Assembly: GCA_003094535.1 (NCBI GenBank)
Contig: NATV01000113.1
Coordinates: 1-64,000 of the forward strand
Direction: 5' to 3'
Length of the DNA stretch: 64,000 nucleotides
DNA from: a gamma proteobacterium symbiont of Ctena orbiculata
Lineage (GTDB): Bacteria > Pseudomonadota > Gammaproteobacteria > Chromatiales > Chromatiaceae
Part shown: positions 53,141 through 63,439 of the stretch, in pieces
Position numbering within the stretch: position 1 is the stretch's first letter
Layout: every line of letters starts with the position of its first letter
Position numbers and translations under genes: made by a program
Notes under the pieces: model-generated
What the model was told of the DNA's origin: nothing
Seen by the model: the letters and a program-made list of their open reading frames with translations, nothing else
Database searches by the model: none

Positions 53141-55837
53141 ATGAGCGATCTCTCCAACCAGGTCTCGAAGCGTCATGGGACCAATTCGAGTCTCGGTAAG
53201 TACAGGATCAGCCAGCCCGGTGACAAGCTGGAACTGGAAGCCGATCGGGTAGCGGACGAAGTTTTGCGCCTGGCGCAGCCGATTGGCGTGGACGGAATCT
53301 CAGGTGCGCCAAGACCACCTGATAAATGCGCCGCCTGCGAAGCGGGGGGCGCACCCTGTCCGCTCTGCTCGCAAGCTGGGGGAACGGCCTCCCGGTCTCG
53401 ATCGAATGCGCCGCTGTTACGGCAGCCGGTCGAGGAGGAGGCAGAGGAGCTACAGCGCCAGGCAATCGAAGAAGAGGAACTGCAACGGGAAGCAAAGCCT
53501 GACACGGTTTCCAGACCGCGGACCGATGCTTCACTCGGGGCCGTTGAGTCGGTCCGCGGCGGCGGTGTGCCGCTACCGGAGACGGCACGGAGCTATTTCG
53601 AGCCGCGCTTCGGCACCGACCTGGGCGATGTCCGCGTACATACCGGGGAGGCTGCAACAAGGGCCACCGCCGCGGTGAACGCCAGGGCATTCGCCCTGGG
53701 GAACACCATCGCCTTTGCACAGGGTCAGTTCGATCCTGCCGGCCCGGGGGGGCGCCGGTTACTCGCACATGAACTGGCGCATGTAATGCAGCAGGGTGGA
53801 GCTGCGAGTCGGGGGGACAGTAGCGTGCAATCGTTGGCACGTGAACCCGCCGCTCCCGCCCCGCAGCGCGAGGAGATGAGCGAAGCAGGCAATGAGGGTG
53901 CGGAACCCGCAGCGGTAGAGGCGGCCATCGGCATGCTCAGCGAGGCGCTGGGGCGGGGGGCTGGTGAGGTCGAGCGGGTGGCAAGGCAGTTGCCGTTGCC
54001 CGACGTGACCGCGGCGCTGGCGCAGATGCCGTCGGCCGCGATCCTGGCGATCCTCGACGTTATTTGGCCGGACAACACCGGCTGGGCCGCACACATCAAG
54101 GTGGACGGTGACATCAACCTCGCCGCGACCGTTGTCGGTCTGCCGTTCGAAGTCGCCTTCGATGGCGCCGGCGCGATCGACGTTGCGGTCACCCGCCGCG
54201 GCGGGACCATAGCAATCTCGATAGCACCTGGTCTTACTGGAGGAGGGGAAGGCATACCATCCCTCTGGTCGATACTTGAAGGTCCGGTCGGCCTCCATCT
54301 CAGTGGCGTGCTGGGGGCAAAGCTGTCGGTTGACCTGGCCCGCGTAAAGTGGCCCGCCGCGGCCTTGGCGGAACTCTTCGCACTCGACATCAAGAACGCA
54401 CTCAGCGAATTGATGTGGACAGCGCTGTCGATCGGAGGCAACACCCAGATCGAGGTCAGCGGAGCCATCGGTGGCAAACTGGATCTTGGCATCCGAGGCG
54501 GACCGTCTTTCCTCGCCACCCTCGCAGTAAAAGCGGGTGGTCAGATCGGCGCCAAAGTGAGCGTGGTCACACCGACAGAGGCGCTTCCGGGCAAGATTCA
54601 GCTCTCCGGGCAATTCGGCATATTCGGGGATTTCGATTTCAAGGCGTTCGGTGGCCAGGGCACCGATCCCACCTTGATAATGAAAAACCTCATTTCCGCG
54701 CTCTACAGAACCAATGTCTTAGCGGCATTTGGCCTTGGCGGCCTGTCAGGATCGGCCGACATTGGCCTGCGCTATGCGATCAACTTACCGCCCTACAGTG
54801 CGGATGCGCCACCGCCGGTCGTCGAATCCAACTGGATAGAGGTGGGGATCTTCGCCATCGGCAGCGGCGCCGGAAATCTGCTCGGCCAGAAGGGTACGGC
54901 AAAAGGTCTCGCAGAGATCACCTTGCAGCTGCCTGATATACCCGCCTTCGTAGCGGCACTGGAGGACGGCATCGATGCCGGGGACATGAAACTGCTCTCG
55001 CTGGTGCACGGTTTCAATGCCAACTTCCAAGTCACCGGAACGCTGCGCAACTATCTCGGGCTCTTCCCGATGATCATTGATTGGTTTCCCGAGCTTGCCA
55101 TGATCGAGGACGCCAACTATGTACCGGTGAAGGCGACCGCGACGATGAAAGCAACCAAGGAGCAAATCGACGCCATCGATGAGCGCAACCGCAATGCCGC
55201 GATCGAGCTTATCTCCCGCATGGCGACCGGCGAGGCGCTTGAGGGGCTGCGCTCAGGCGCGGATGCGCTGCTCGAAAGCCTGGCGGACGTGATCGGCTTT
55301 ATCGACAAGGTCTCCTTCGAGCTGGCGGCCGGCACCGAGGGGATGTTTTCGGTCGATACACCGGTGCAAAAGGAGATCGGTGGCGGAGGTGTCGGCGGTG
55401 AGGCGCACTTCAGCCGCACCTACCATCACGATGCGACACCGGAGGAACTGGGCATCACGGCCATCGAGCAGTGGCTGCGCGGCCTGATCGTCGACGACCG
55501 CGAAAGTTATGTCCCCGAAGGTCCGCGCAGACCATACATCCCGGACGGTCCGCGAGAGCGATACGGCCCACGGCGGCCGGGGCCCGATGAGGGCCACCCG
55601 GTGATGGTCACGAACACGGAAAACGTGCGCATGGTCCGCGAGCCGCGACACTGGGATGACGACCGCTTCCTGGTCGAACGGCTGCCCAAGGGCACCAGCG
55701 TGAGAGTGGTGCACCAGGGTCCCAAGCGGCCATTCAACAGGACAGCACCGGAGTTTCAATGGTGGTTTGTGCGCGCCCGTGGGAATCGCGGCTGGGTAAT
55801 GCAGGTGTTGCTCGATGAAGCCAGTCAAACTATGTAG
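53141..55837 (+). CDS. DUF4157 protein B with long central region and C-terminal SH3 domain
   Basis: 898 residues from ATG 53141. The N-terminus repeats that of protein A (CAACEAGGAPCPLC, Glu-rich linker, DUF4157 with HELAH at 210-214). A long Gly/Ala/Leu-rich middle (about 290-790) looks like strands and amphipathic segments (LDLGIRGGPSFLATLAVKAG) and could be membrane-active. Residues about 821-895 form a bacterial SH3 domain (NVRMVREPRHW, FLVERLPKGTSVRVV, WWFVRARGNRGWV). A probable second cargo. The upstream reading frame to 52976 is open but overlaps protein A. Confidence 0.82.
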   Translation: MSDLSNQVSKRHGTNSSLGKYRISQPGDKLELEADRVADEVLRLAQPIGVDGISGAPRPPDKCAACEAGGAPCPLCSQAGGTASRSRSNAPLLRQPVEEEAEELQRQAIEEEELQREAKPDTVSRPRTDASLGAVESVRGGGVPLPETARSYFEPRFGTDLGDVRVHTGEAATRATAAVNARAFALGNTIAFAQGQFDPAGPGGRRLLAHELAHVMQQGGAASRGDSSVQSLAREPAAPAPQREEMSEAGNEGAEPAAVEAAIGMLSEALGRGAGEVERVARQLPLPDVTAALAQMPSAAILAILDVIWPDNTGWAAHIKVDGDINLAATVVGLPFEVAFDGAGAIDVAVTRRGGTIAISIAPGLTGGGEGIPSLWSILEGPVGLHLSGVLGAKLSVDLARVKWPAAALAELFALDIKNALSELMWTALSIGGNTQIEVSGAIGGKLDLGIRGGPSFLATLAVKAGGQIGAKVSVVTPTEALPGKIQLSGQFGIFGDFDFKAFGGQGTDPTLIMKNLISALYRTNVLAAFGLGGLSGSADIGLRYAINLPPYSADAPPPVVESNWIEVGIFAIGSGAGNLLGQKGTAKGLAEITLQLPDIPAFVAALEDGIDAGDMKLLSLVHGFNANFQVTGTLRNYLGLFPMIIDWFPELAMIEDANYVPVKATATMKATKEQIDAIDERNRNAAIELISRMATGEALEGLRSGADALLESLADVIGFIDKVSFELAAGTEGMFSVDTPVQKEIGGGGVGGEAHFSRTYHHDATPEELGITAIEQWLRGLIVDDRESYVPEGPRRPYIPDGPRERYGPRRPGPDEGHPVMVTNTENVRMVREPRHWDDDRFLVERLPKGTSVRVVHQGPKRPFNRTAPEFQWWFVRARGNRGWVMQVLLDEASQTM

Positions 55838-55874
55838 TAGTGACGCACCAGGAATGATTCGACTGAGCGGCGAA

Positions 55875-55901
55875 GCACCGGGCCGCCTTAGCGGCCGGTG
55901 C
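55875..55901. terminator. Strong hairpin at the end of the eCIS operon
   Basis: GCACCGGGCCGC and GCGGCCGGTGC pair with one bulged G and a four-base loop. It lies 38 bases after the last eCIS stop codon. No T tract follows, so it may be a processing or Rho-assisted end rather than a classic intrinsic terminator. Confidence 0.55.
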
Positions 55902-56522
55902 ATTGCAGGGTGTTGAGCGCGATTGAGTGTTTGATCTAGGCTATGCCGTATTTGCTCATGCGTCGTACATATCAGACTCTGGAGTAGTGAATTTAATCGA
56001 AGATTTTGCGCCAAGCTGGAGATATAGAGACATCCAACGAACTAAGCCTAGAAATATTACAATAAATCAAGTAATTAGTAGGAATTGGAGATGCAGTTGA
56101 CGTGCGATATGCTGTGAAACAGCTACTCGATACGACGTGTCGTTAAACGGGTGACTCCCATTTTTCCCCTCGCCGGGAACAACCACCCGGACCCAATATA
56201 AGAATGACCACTTGCCCCCTCTCCACCCGGTAGAGAGCTTGGTTGAGGGGATTTGCAAAGGTATGATTGGGGGGTATTGAGAAACAAGAGTATTGCAGGT
56301 CACGGGATTCGAACCAGTTTCGCCGACTTGGGTACCCCTTTTTGTCATTGGTATCCCACGTGAGTCCGCATACTATGTATACAAGCGTTCAACTTATTTT
56401 TGCGGTATTCTTCACATTGCTTAGCTTTAGAACTCCAATTTGATTAAGGGGGGACCACTCCCTGTTGGTATGCTTAATAGGCTAAATTTACTTAATCAGC
56501 ATTCGATAGTTCTAACACAGAG
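55902..56522. other. AT-rich intergenic region with a tRNA-like fragment
   Basis: About 620 bases without a credible gene; it is much more AT-rich than the eCIS. On the minus strand 56296-56338 contains a T-arm-like GGTTCGAATCCCGTGAC, with no matching D and anticodon arms. No insertion-sequence gene was found. The promoter of the following oxidoreductase presumably lies near 56400-56520. Confidence 0.45.
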
Positions 56523-57458
56523 ATGGATAAAATAAGAACCGCTGTAATCGGTGTTGGTTATCTCGGCCGATACCACGCCCAAAAATATGCCGCACTGGAC
56601 GATTCGGAACTGGTCGCCGTGGTCGATATCGATCCTGAGACGGCTGCCAATGTTGCCAGGGAGTGCAATACTGAGGCGCTCTCCGACTATCACGCGCTTA
56701 TGGGCAAGGTGGATGCCGTCAGCATCGTGGTGCCTACTCAACTTCACTATCAGGTCGCCAAAGAGTTACTCGGCAGCGGCATCCACGTGCTGCTGGAAAA
56801 ACCGATAACCGTGACCGTTGCGGAAGCGGATGCACTGATTGAAATCGCCCGACGCAAGCAACTGGTACTTCAGGTGGGGCATCTGGAACGCTTCAACTCC
56901 GCGGTGTTGGCGCTTGAAGGTGTTATCAATGATCCGCAATTTATTGAATCCCATCGTCTCGCTCCCTTTAATCTACGAGGCGCCGACGTCAATGTGGTGC
57001 TCGATCTGATGATCCACGATATCGATATCATCCAGAATCTGGTGGGTTCTCCCATCGCGTCAATAGATGCCAAGGGGGGGGCGGTATTGACCCACGAGTA
57101 CGATATCGCAAATGCAAGAATCAAATTCGAGAATGGCTGCGTGGCTAACGTTACCGCCAGTCGAGTGAGTATGAAACCACAGCGTAAAATGCGTATTTTT
57201 CAACCTGATGCCTACATCTCGATCGACTTCCAGGACAAGATCCTGAGTATTCATCGCAAGGGTGAAAAGGAGATATTTCCCGGGATCCCTGAAATCACCA
57301 GTGAAGAGAGTATGTTTGAGAATTCCGATGCCATCATGGCCGAGATCCGCGCATTTCTCGATGCGATTAAGAACCACACCTTACCGCCAGTTACCGGCGA
57401 GGATGGGCGAGAGGCCCTAAAGACGGCAATCGATATTAGCGAGCAACTGGGCGCTTGA
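56523..57458 (+). CDS. gnnA: GnnA-like UDP-GlcNAc 3-oxidoreductase (Gfo/Idh/MocA family)
   Basis: 311 residues. The N-terminal Rossmann fold (VIGVGYLGRYHAQ) and the family EKPIT motif (catalytic Lys) are clear, as is DLMIHDIDII in the second domain. Linked directly to a DegT-type aminotransferase and near lpxA, it matches the Acidithiobacillus GnnA-GnnB pair that turns UDP-GlcNAc into UDP-GlcNAc3N for lipid A. The linkage is the main argument; other Gfo/Idh sugar enzymes cannot be excluded by motif alone. Confidence 0.75.
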   Translation: MDKIRTAVIGVGYLGRYHAQKYAALDDSELVAVVDIDPETAANVARECNTEALSDYHALMGKVDAVSIVVPTQLHYQVAKELLGSGIHVLLEKPITVTVAEADALIEIARRKQLVLQVGHLERFNSAVLALEGVINDPQFIESHRLAPFNLRGADVNVVLDLMIHDIDIIQNLVGSPIASIDAKGGAVLTHEYDIANARIKFENGCVANVTASRVSMKPQRKMRIFQPDAYISIDFQDKILSIHRKGEKEIFPGIPEITSEESMFENSDAIMAEIRAFLDAIKNHTLPPVTGEDGREALKTAIDISEQLGA

Positions 57459-57476
57459 CGCCGCCAGGTGAAGAAC

Positions 57477-58577
57477 ATGATCCCAATGGTAGATCTAAAG
57501 CAGCAATATCTCGATCTTAAGGAGGAGATCGACAATGGCCTCCTGGCGGGACTGGAAGAAACTAAATTTATCCTCGGACCTAATGTGAGCGCCTTTGAGG
57601 AGGAGTGTGCAGAATACTTGGGTGTAGACCACACTGTTGGCGTCGCATCCGGTACCGATGCCCTTCATCTGGCGCTGATTGCCGCCGGAGTCCAGGAAGG
57701 CGACGAGGTGATTACCACTCCCTTCACCTTCATCGCAACTGCCGAGGCGATCCGTTATGTAGGCGCCACGCCGGTGTTTGTCGATATCGATCCACAATCC
57801 TACAACATGGATCCCGGCCAGGTAGAGGAGGTCATCACCGAAAGGACCCGGGCAATACTGCCCGTTCACATTTTCGGACAACCCGTCGATATGGCATCCA
57901 TCCTGTCGCTCGCCGAGAGACACAATCTCCAGGTGATTGAAGATTGTGCCCAGTCATTTGGCGCGCATATTGACGGTAGGCAGACCGGCAACATCGGTCA
58001 GACTGGCTGCTTTAGTTTCTTTCCCAGCAAAAATCTTGGGGGATACGGGGACGGCGGTCTGGTATCCACCAACTCCGACGAGCTGGCAGAGCACCTTAGA
58101 GTGTTGCGTAACCATGGCAGCTGGAAACAGTACCATCACTCCGAGATTGGCTTTAACAGCCGCCTTGATGAACTGCAGGCGATAATTTTGCGAGTCAAAT
58201 TGAAACGTATCGACAACTACAACGAGAACAGACGCCGCATTGCCCACCGTTACAGCGCGGCACTGGCGGGGATACCAGGGATTATGCCTCCCCATGAGGA
58301 TGGAATTGGCCATCACGTCTATCATCAGTACACTTTGCTGGCGGAAAATCGAGATGCCATACAGCAGGCTCTACGCGACAACGAGATCGCCTCTGCGATC
58401 TACTATCCCATCCCGCTTCACCAGCAGGAGGTCTTTGCCAGCGCGTGCCAGGGGCGTACACTTCCGGTCAGTGAGCGGATATCTCAGCAGTGCCTGTCAC
58501 TGCCGGTTTTTCCGGAGTTGAAGGATACACAGGTCGATCGGATTCTGGATGTTATTCGTGAAGTGGTGAATGACTGA
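57477..58577 (+). CDS. gnnB: GnnB-like aminotransferase (DegT/DnrJ/EryC1 family)
   Basis: 366 residues from ATG 57477, with AGGTGA upstream. A PLP-dependent sugar aminotransferase: GVASGTDALHLAL, EDCAQSFGAHIDGR, and the PLP lysine Lys185 in FFPSKNLGGYGDGG. It follows gnnA by 18 bases. In the Gnn pathway it would transfer an amino group from glutamate to the 3-keto sugar. Convergent with lpxA. Confidence 0.8.
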   Translation: MIPMVDLKQQYLDLKEEIDNGLLAGLEETKFILGPNVSAFEEECAEYLGVDHTVGVASGTDALHLALIAAGVQEGDEVITTPFTFIATAEAIRYVGATPVFVDIDPQSYNMDPGQVEEVITERTRAILPVHIFGQPVDMASILSLAERHNLQVIEDCAQSFGAHIDGRQTGNIGQTGCFSFFPSKNLGGYGDGGLVSTNSDELAEHLRVLRNHGSWKQYHHSEIGFNSRLDELQAIILRVKLKRIDNYNENRRRIAHRYSAALAGIPGIMPPHEDGIGHHVYHQYTLLAENRDAIQQALRDNEIASAIYYPIPLHQQEVFASACQGRTLPVSERISQQCLSLPVFPELKDTQVDRILDVIREVVND

Positions 58578-58595
58578 AAGCCAGGCGGGAATTGA

Positions 58596-59369
58596 CTAAC
58601 GAATGATACTGCGCCGGGACTGCCCCAGAAAGCGGGAAAATAGTGCAAGTTCCTCAACCTCATCGGCCATGGCCGCAATCTCCCGCTTTGCCTCTTCCAA
58701 TGGCAGTCCGGATCGACAGAGTACCTTGTAGGCACGCTTGATCGCCCTGATCGCTTCTGCGCTGAAGCCTCGTCGCTCAAGCCCCTTGCTGTTGATGCCG
58801 TGAGAGCGGCCCGGATTTCCACTCACCATCAGATAGGGTGGCACATCCTTTGAGATGGCGCTCCCCATTCCCGTAAAGGCGTGATCACCGACAGAACAGA
58901 ACTGATGAACCAGGGTGAAACCACTCAATATCACCTGGTTTCCGATGTCAACATGGCCTGCCAGTGAGGCGTTGTTTGAGAAAACCGTACCGTTACCAAC
59001 CGTGCAATCATGGGCGATATGGATATAGGCCATGAGTAGATTGTCATCTCCCACCCGGGTAATCCCGCCACCGTTGACCGTGCCACGGTTAATCGTGGCA
59101 TACTCGCGAATGGTGTTGCGATCGCCAATTTCCAACTGCGTCGGTTCTCCCGCATATTTCAAATCCTGAGGAGCCTCTCCGATTGAGGCAAATTGATAAA
59201 TCCGGTTCTCTTTCCCGATTCTGGTTGGTCCATTGATGACGACGTGCGGCCCAATCCAGGATTCATCCGCTATGACCACATCGGGTCCGATAATCGTGTA
59301 GGGTCCAACGGATACATTGCGACCCAGCTCAGCGCCGGCATCAACAATGGCGGTGGGGTGTATGCTCAT
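58596..59369 (-). CDS. lpxA: UDP-N-acetylglucosamine acyltransferase LpxA
   Basis: 257 residues from ATG 59369; full-length left-handed beta-helix with hexapeptide repeats (IHPTAIVDAGAELG onward) and a helical C-terminus (GFSAEAIRAIKRAYKVL). Catalytic His120 (E. coli His125) is in HIAHDC. The residue equal to E. coli Gly173, the acyl-chain ruler, is Met168, as in Pseudomonas (Met169), where it selects a C10 hydroxyacyl chain. It is not beside lpxD, fabZ or lpxB but converges with the gnnAB pair. Confidence 0.93.
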   Translation of the reverse strand: MSIHPTAIVDAGAELGRNVSVGPYTIIGPDVVIADESWIGPHVVINGPTRIGKENRIYQFASIGEAPQDLKYAGEPTQLEIGDRNTIREYATINRGTVNGGGITRVGDDNLLMAYIHIAHDCTVGNGTVFSNNASLAGHVDIGNQVILSGFTLVHQFCSVGDHAFTGMGSAISKDVPPYLMVSGNPGRSHGINSKGLERRGFSAEAIRAIKRAYKVLCRSGLPLEEAKREIAAMADEVEELALFSRFLGQSRRSIIR

Positions 59370-59576
59370 ACTATTGACTGCTCCATACAATCAGAACTGT
59401 ATTGCTAAAAATCAACGTGTCCTTTTCTTGCTTATCCGTACTCCCCGACTTTTTTTCTTTTTGTATTTCAGGGGCTAACCGATGGAGAGGTCAATCCACT
59501 AAACCAGCAGGGTGATCAAGTTTCAGGTCGCTACCTTGAGGCTACCCGAAACGTTGGCAAGGTTACCAGGGTCAAT
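59370..59576. other. Intergenic region before the tRNA-Gly remnant
   Basis: About 207 bases with a T-rich tract near 59442-59468 but no hairpin before it. No gene is visible. With the tRNA-Gly remnant and the 120 bases after it, nearly 400 bases carry no protein gene. Confidence 0.4.
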
Positions 59577-59645
59577 TGGAGCGGGCGATCGGAATCGAAC
59601 CTAAGTGTTCGGAAGCTGAGGTAATAACCATCATTCGGTGCCCGC
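59577..59645 (-). pseudogene. Degenerate tRNA-Gly(TCC)
   Basis: On the minus strand, 69 bases begin GCGGGCACCG, carry GGTTATTACCTCAG and end GCCCGCTCCA, as in tRNA-Gly. A six-pair acceptor stem and encoded CCA remain, but about six bases are missing around the anticodon 3' arm and variable loop, and the T and anticodon stems no longer pair. It cannot fold as a normal tRNA. Confidence 0.65.
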
Positions 59646-59765
59646 ATACGGATCGAATTCTAGGATAGGCCGGCCGTGTTATGCAAGTCCGGCCAGGTCC
59701 AAAGAGGTGATGCCGGCATGCTGCATTCCCAACCCTTAAGGCGGTGCCTCGACATATTCGCGTAA

Positions 59766-59960
59766 CTAAACCTCATCTTCCCGGTGAGCGCTGATTTCCA
59801 ACAATTCACCGGGGATGCAGCTCAATCGCAGGGTGATGGGGCGGCAGCAGACCGGGCAGTCTTCGATGATCTCCTGCTGCGGCTCGCTGGTATCAATCAG
59901 GAGTTCGATGCTTTCGCCGCAATAGGGGCAGTCGATGAGGGAGGAATGGAGCAGATTCAA
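59766..59960 (-). CDS. CPXCG-motif cysteine-rich protein
   Basis: 64 residues with two cysteine pairs (DCPYCGESIELLI and DCPVCCRPI) that form a zinc ribbon, followed by a short acidic tail. This is a widespread small gammaproteobacterial family of unknown function. The gene stands alone between the tRNA remnant and the diguanylate cyclase. Confidence 0.88.
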   Translation of the reverse strand: MNLLHSSLIDCPYCGESIELLIDTSEPQQEIIEDCPVCCRPITLRLSCIPGELLEISAHREDEV

Positions 59961-60330
59961 GGTTGCCTCGCTCGGGTTCGGTCAGCCCATATTCAAACCT
60001 GAAGTGCACTACCTGTCATTGAACGGGTATCCTCTATTTCTCTTCGAGAAGGGCATCACACCGCTTTTCAGACCTGGTACGGCAGACTATATTAATAAAC
60101 ATCTTATGATAAATTCACCTATTTAAACTAAGTAATTATAATTTGAACGACTGAGTTGCGATATTCATTACCGCCCATAGCAGTGAGAAAGCCTTACCCG
60201 AAAAAATACTGCTTCATGATACGGAGCTCGTAATTGCTTGGATTGTGCTTCTTAAAAGGCGGGTTCTTTCAATCAGCGAAAATTGGGGTACTTCTACAGA
60301 AAGGATTTCACTGACCCTGGAAATGCGTCT
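59961..60330. other. Intergenic region and leader of the diguanylate cyclase gene
   Basis: 370 bases, AT-rich at 60090-60160, holding the probable promoter at 60114-60142 and then a leader of about 180 bases. Two GGA motifs (AAGGATTT near 60301 and CTGGAAAT near 60319) lie in the last 30 bases before the ATG. Confidence 0.5.
60114..60142 (+). promoter_or_regulatory. Probable sigma-70 promoter of the diguanylate cyclase gene
   Basis: TTCACC (-35, 60114-60119) and a perfect TATAAT (-10, 60137-60142) are 17 bases apart. Transcription would start near 60149, giving a leader of about 180 bases. Confidence 0.5.
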
Positions 60331-61239
60331 ATGTTCAGGCTAGGTCACGAAAAGATAAAACATATAATTGAGCAGTTGGATCATGCCGTTGAAAATCACC
60401 AATTGTGGTTTCAGAATATCAATCGCTCTCTCGCTTGCCGCGTCCCCTGCAAACCAGAGGACCTAATGCCGGATTCATATCGAAAATGTGAATTCGGAGA
60501 GTGGTATTATCAATCAGACAATGAACCGTTACAGCGGCACGATGGATTTAACGCCATCGAAAATATACATATTCAGATGCACGTGCTAGCCACAGAGTTG
60601 TTATTGTCGAGTCAAAGCTCTACTTCTTCGAATATTGATAAATATGACCAATTCGCAAAATCCGTAGAACGTCTTCGCATGCAGATTATGAGCTTGCAGC
60701 ACGAGCTGCAAAGCTCCCTGTTCAACGTGGATACACTGACAAGCGCACGCACACGGTCTGGTATGCTGACGGAATTGCGCCAACAGCATGAACTGGTAAA
60801 GCGTAATGCGTTTTCATGTTGTATAGCAATGATGGATTTTGATCATTTCAAACATATCAATGACAGTCATGGTCATCAGGAAGGTGACATGGTGCTGAAA
60901 ACTGTCATCAGGTACATCCTGGACAACATACGTCCTTTCGATATGATATTTCGCTATGGCGGAGAAGAGTTTCTATTGTGTTTGCCAGGCACCGATGTCG
61001 TTACTGCGAATTACGCGGTTGAGAGACTCAGAAGTGGTATCGAAAATCTGGCCATCACAGGGTCGGACTCAGGAGAATTGCGTATTACTGTATCATTTGG
61101 TATGTCAGCATTGTCAAATGACATATATATCGAAGAATCGATTAATCGCGCCGACAAGGCGCTCTATCATGCAAAGGCATCTGGCAGGAATCGCTCAGTA
61201 GCTTGGGAGAACCTTGATACTGATTCTATTGATCCATGA
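60331..61239 (+). CDS. dgcZ: Zinc-responsive diguanylate cyclase (DgcZ/YdeH-like)
   Basis: 302 residues from ATG 60331. An N-terminal CZB domain holds the four zinc ligands His23, Cys53, His80 and His84, each exactly one residue further than in E. coli DgcZ (22, 52, 79, 83). The C-terminal GGDEF domain has an intact GGEEF active site (210-214) and makes c-di-GMP from GTP; in E. coli, zinc inhibits it. A TTG at 60283 would add 16 residues and spoil this register. The E. coli gene is repressed by CsrA, and GGA motifs in the leader here suggest the same. Confidence 0.9.
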   Translation: MFRLGHEKIKHIIEQLDHAVENHQLWFQNINRSLACRVPCKPEDLMPDSYRKCEFGEWYYQSDNEPLQRHDGFNAIENIHIQMHVLATELLLSSQSSTSSNIDKYDQFAKSVERLRMQIMSLQHELQSSLFNVDTLTSARTRSGMLTELRQQHELVKRNAFSCCIAMMDFDHFKHINDSHGHQEGDMVLKTVIRYILDNIRPFDMIFRYGGEEFLLCLPGTDVVTANYAVERLRSGIENLAITGSDSGELRITVSFGMSALSNDIYIEESINRADKALYHAKASGRNRSVAWENLDTDSIDP

Positions 61240-61333
61240 AGCGGCATACCCTGTAGTGGTCAGTCCTATCTGAATAAGGTATGGAACAGACGGATTACAG
61301 TGTTGCCTATTGAACAACCCTCCCTGAAGTTAT

Positions 61334-61410
<77 letters not shown>

Positions 61411-61483
61411 GGTATCGGCGGGATTGTAGCAGATCCCGACACAATAGCGGCACTATTGCAGTCACTGCGCGGGGATCTTTGCA

Positions 61484-63328
<1,845 letters not shown>

Positions 63329-63439
63329 CGTTTACCTTGTAGTCAGACGAGGTGTACAACACTGAGACTGAACTCACCATATTAGCACACTTTCATATAG
63401 TCATGCCAGCTATCGGTCTGATTTGAGACCTCCGGTTTA

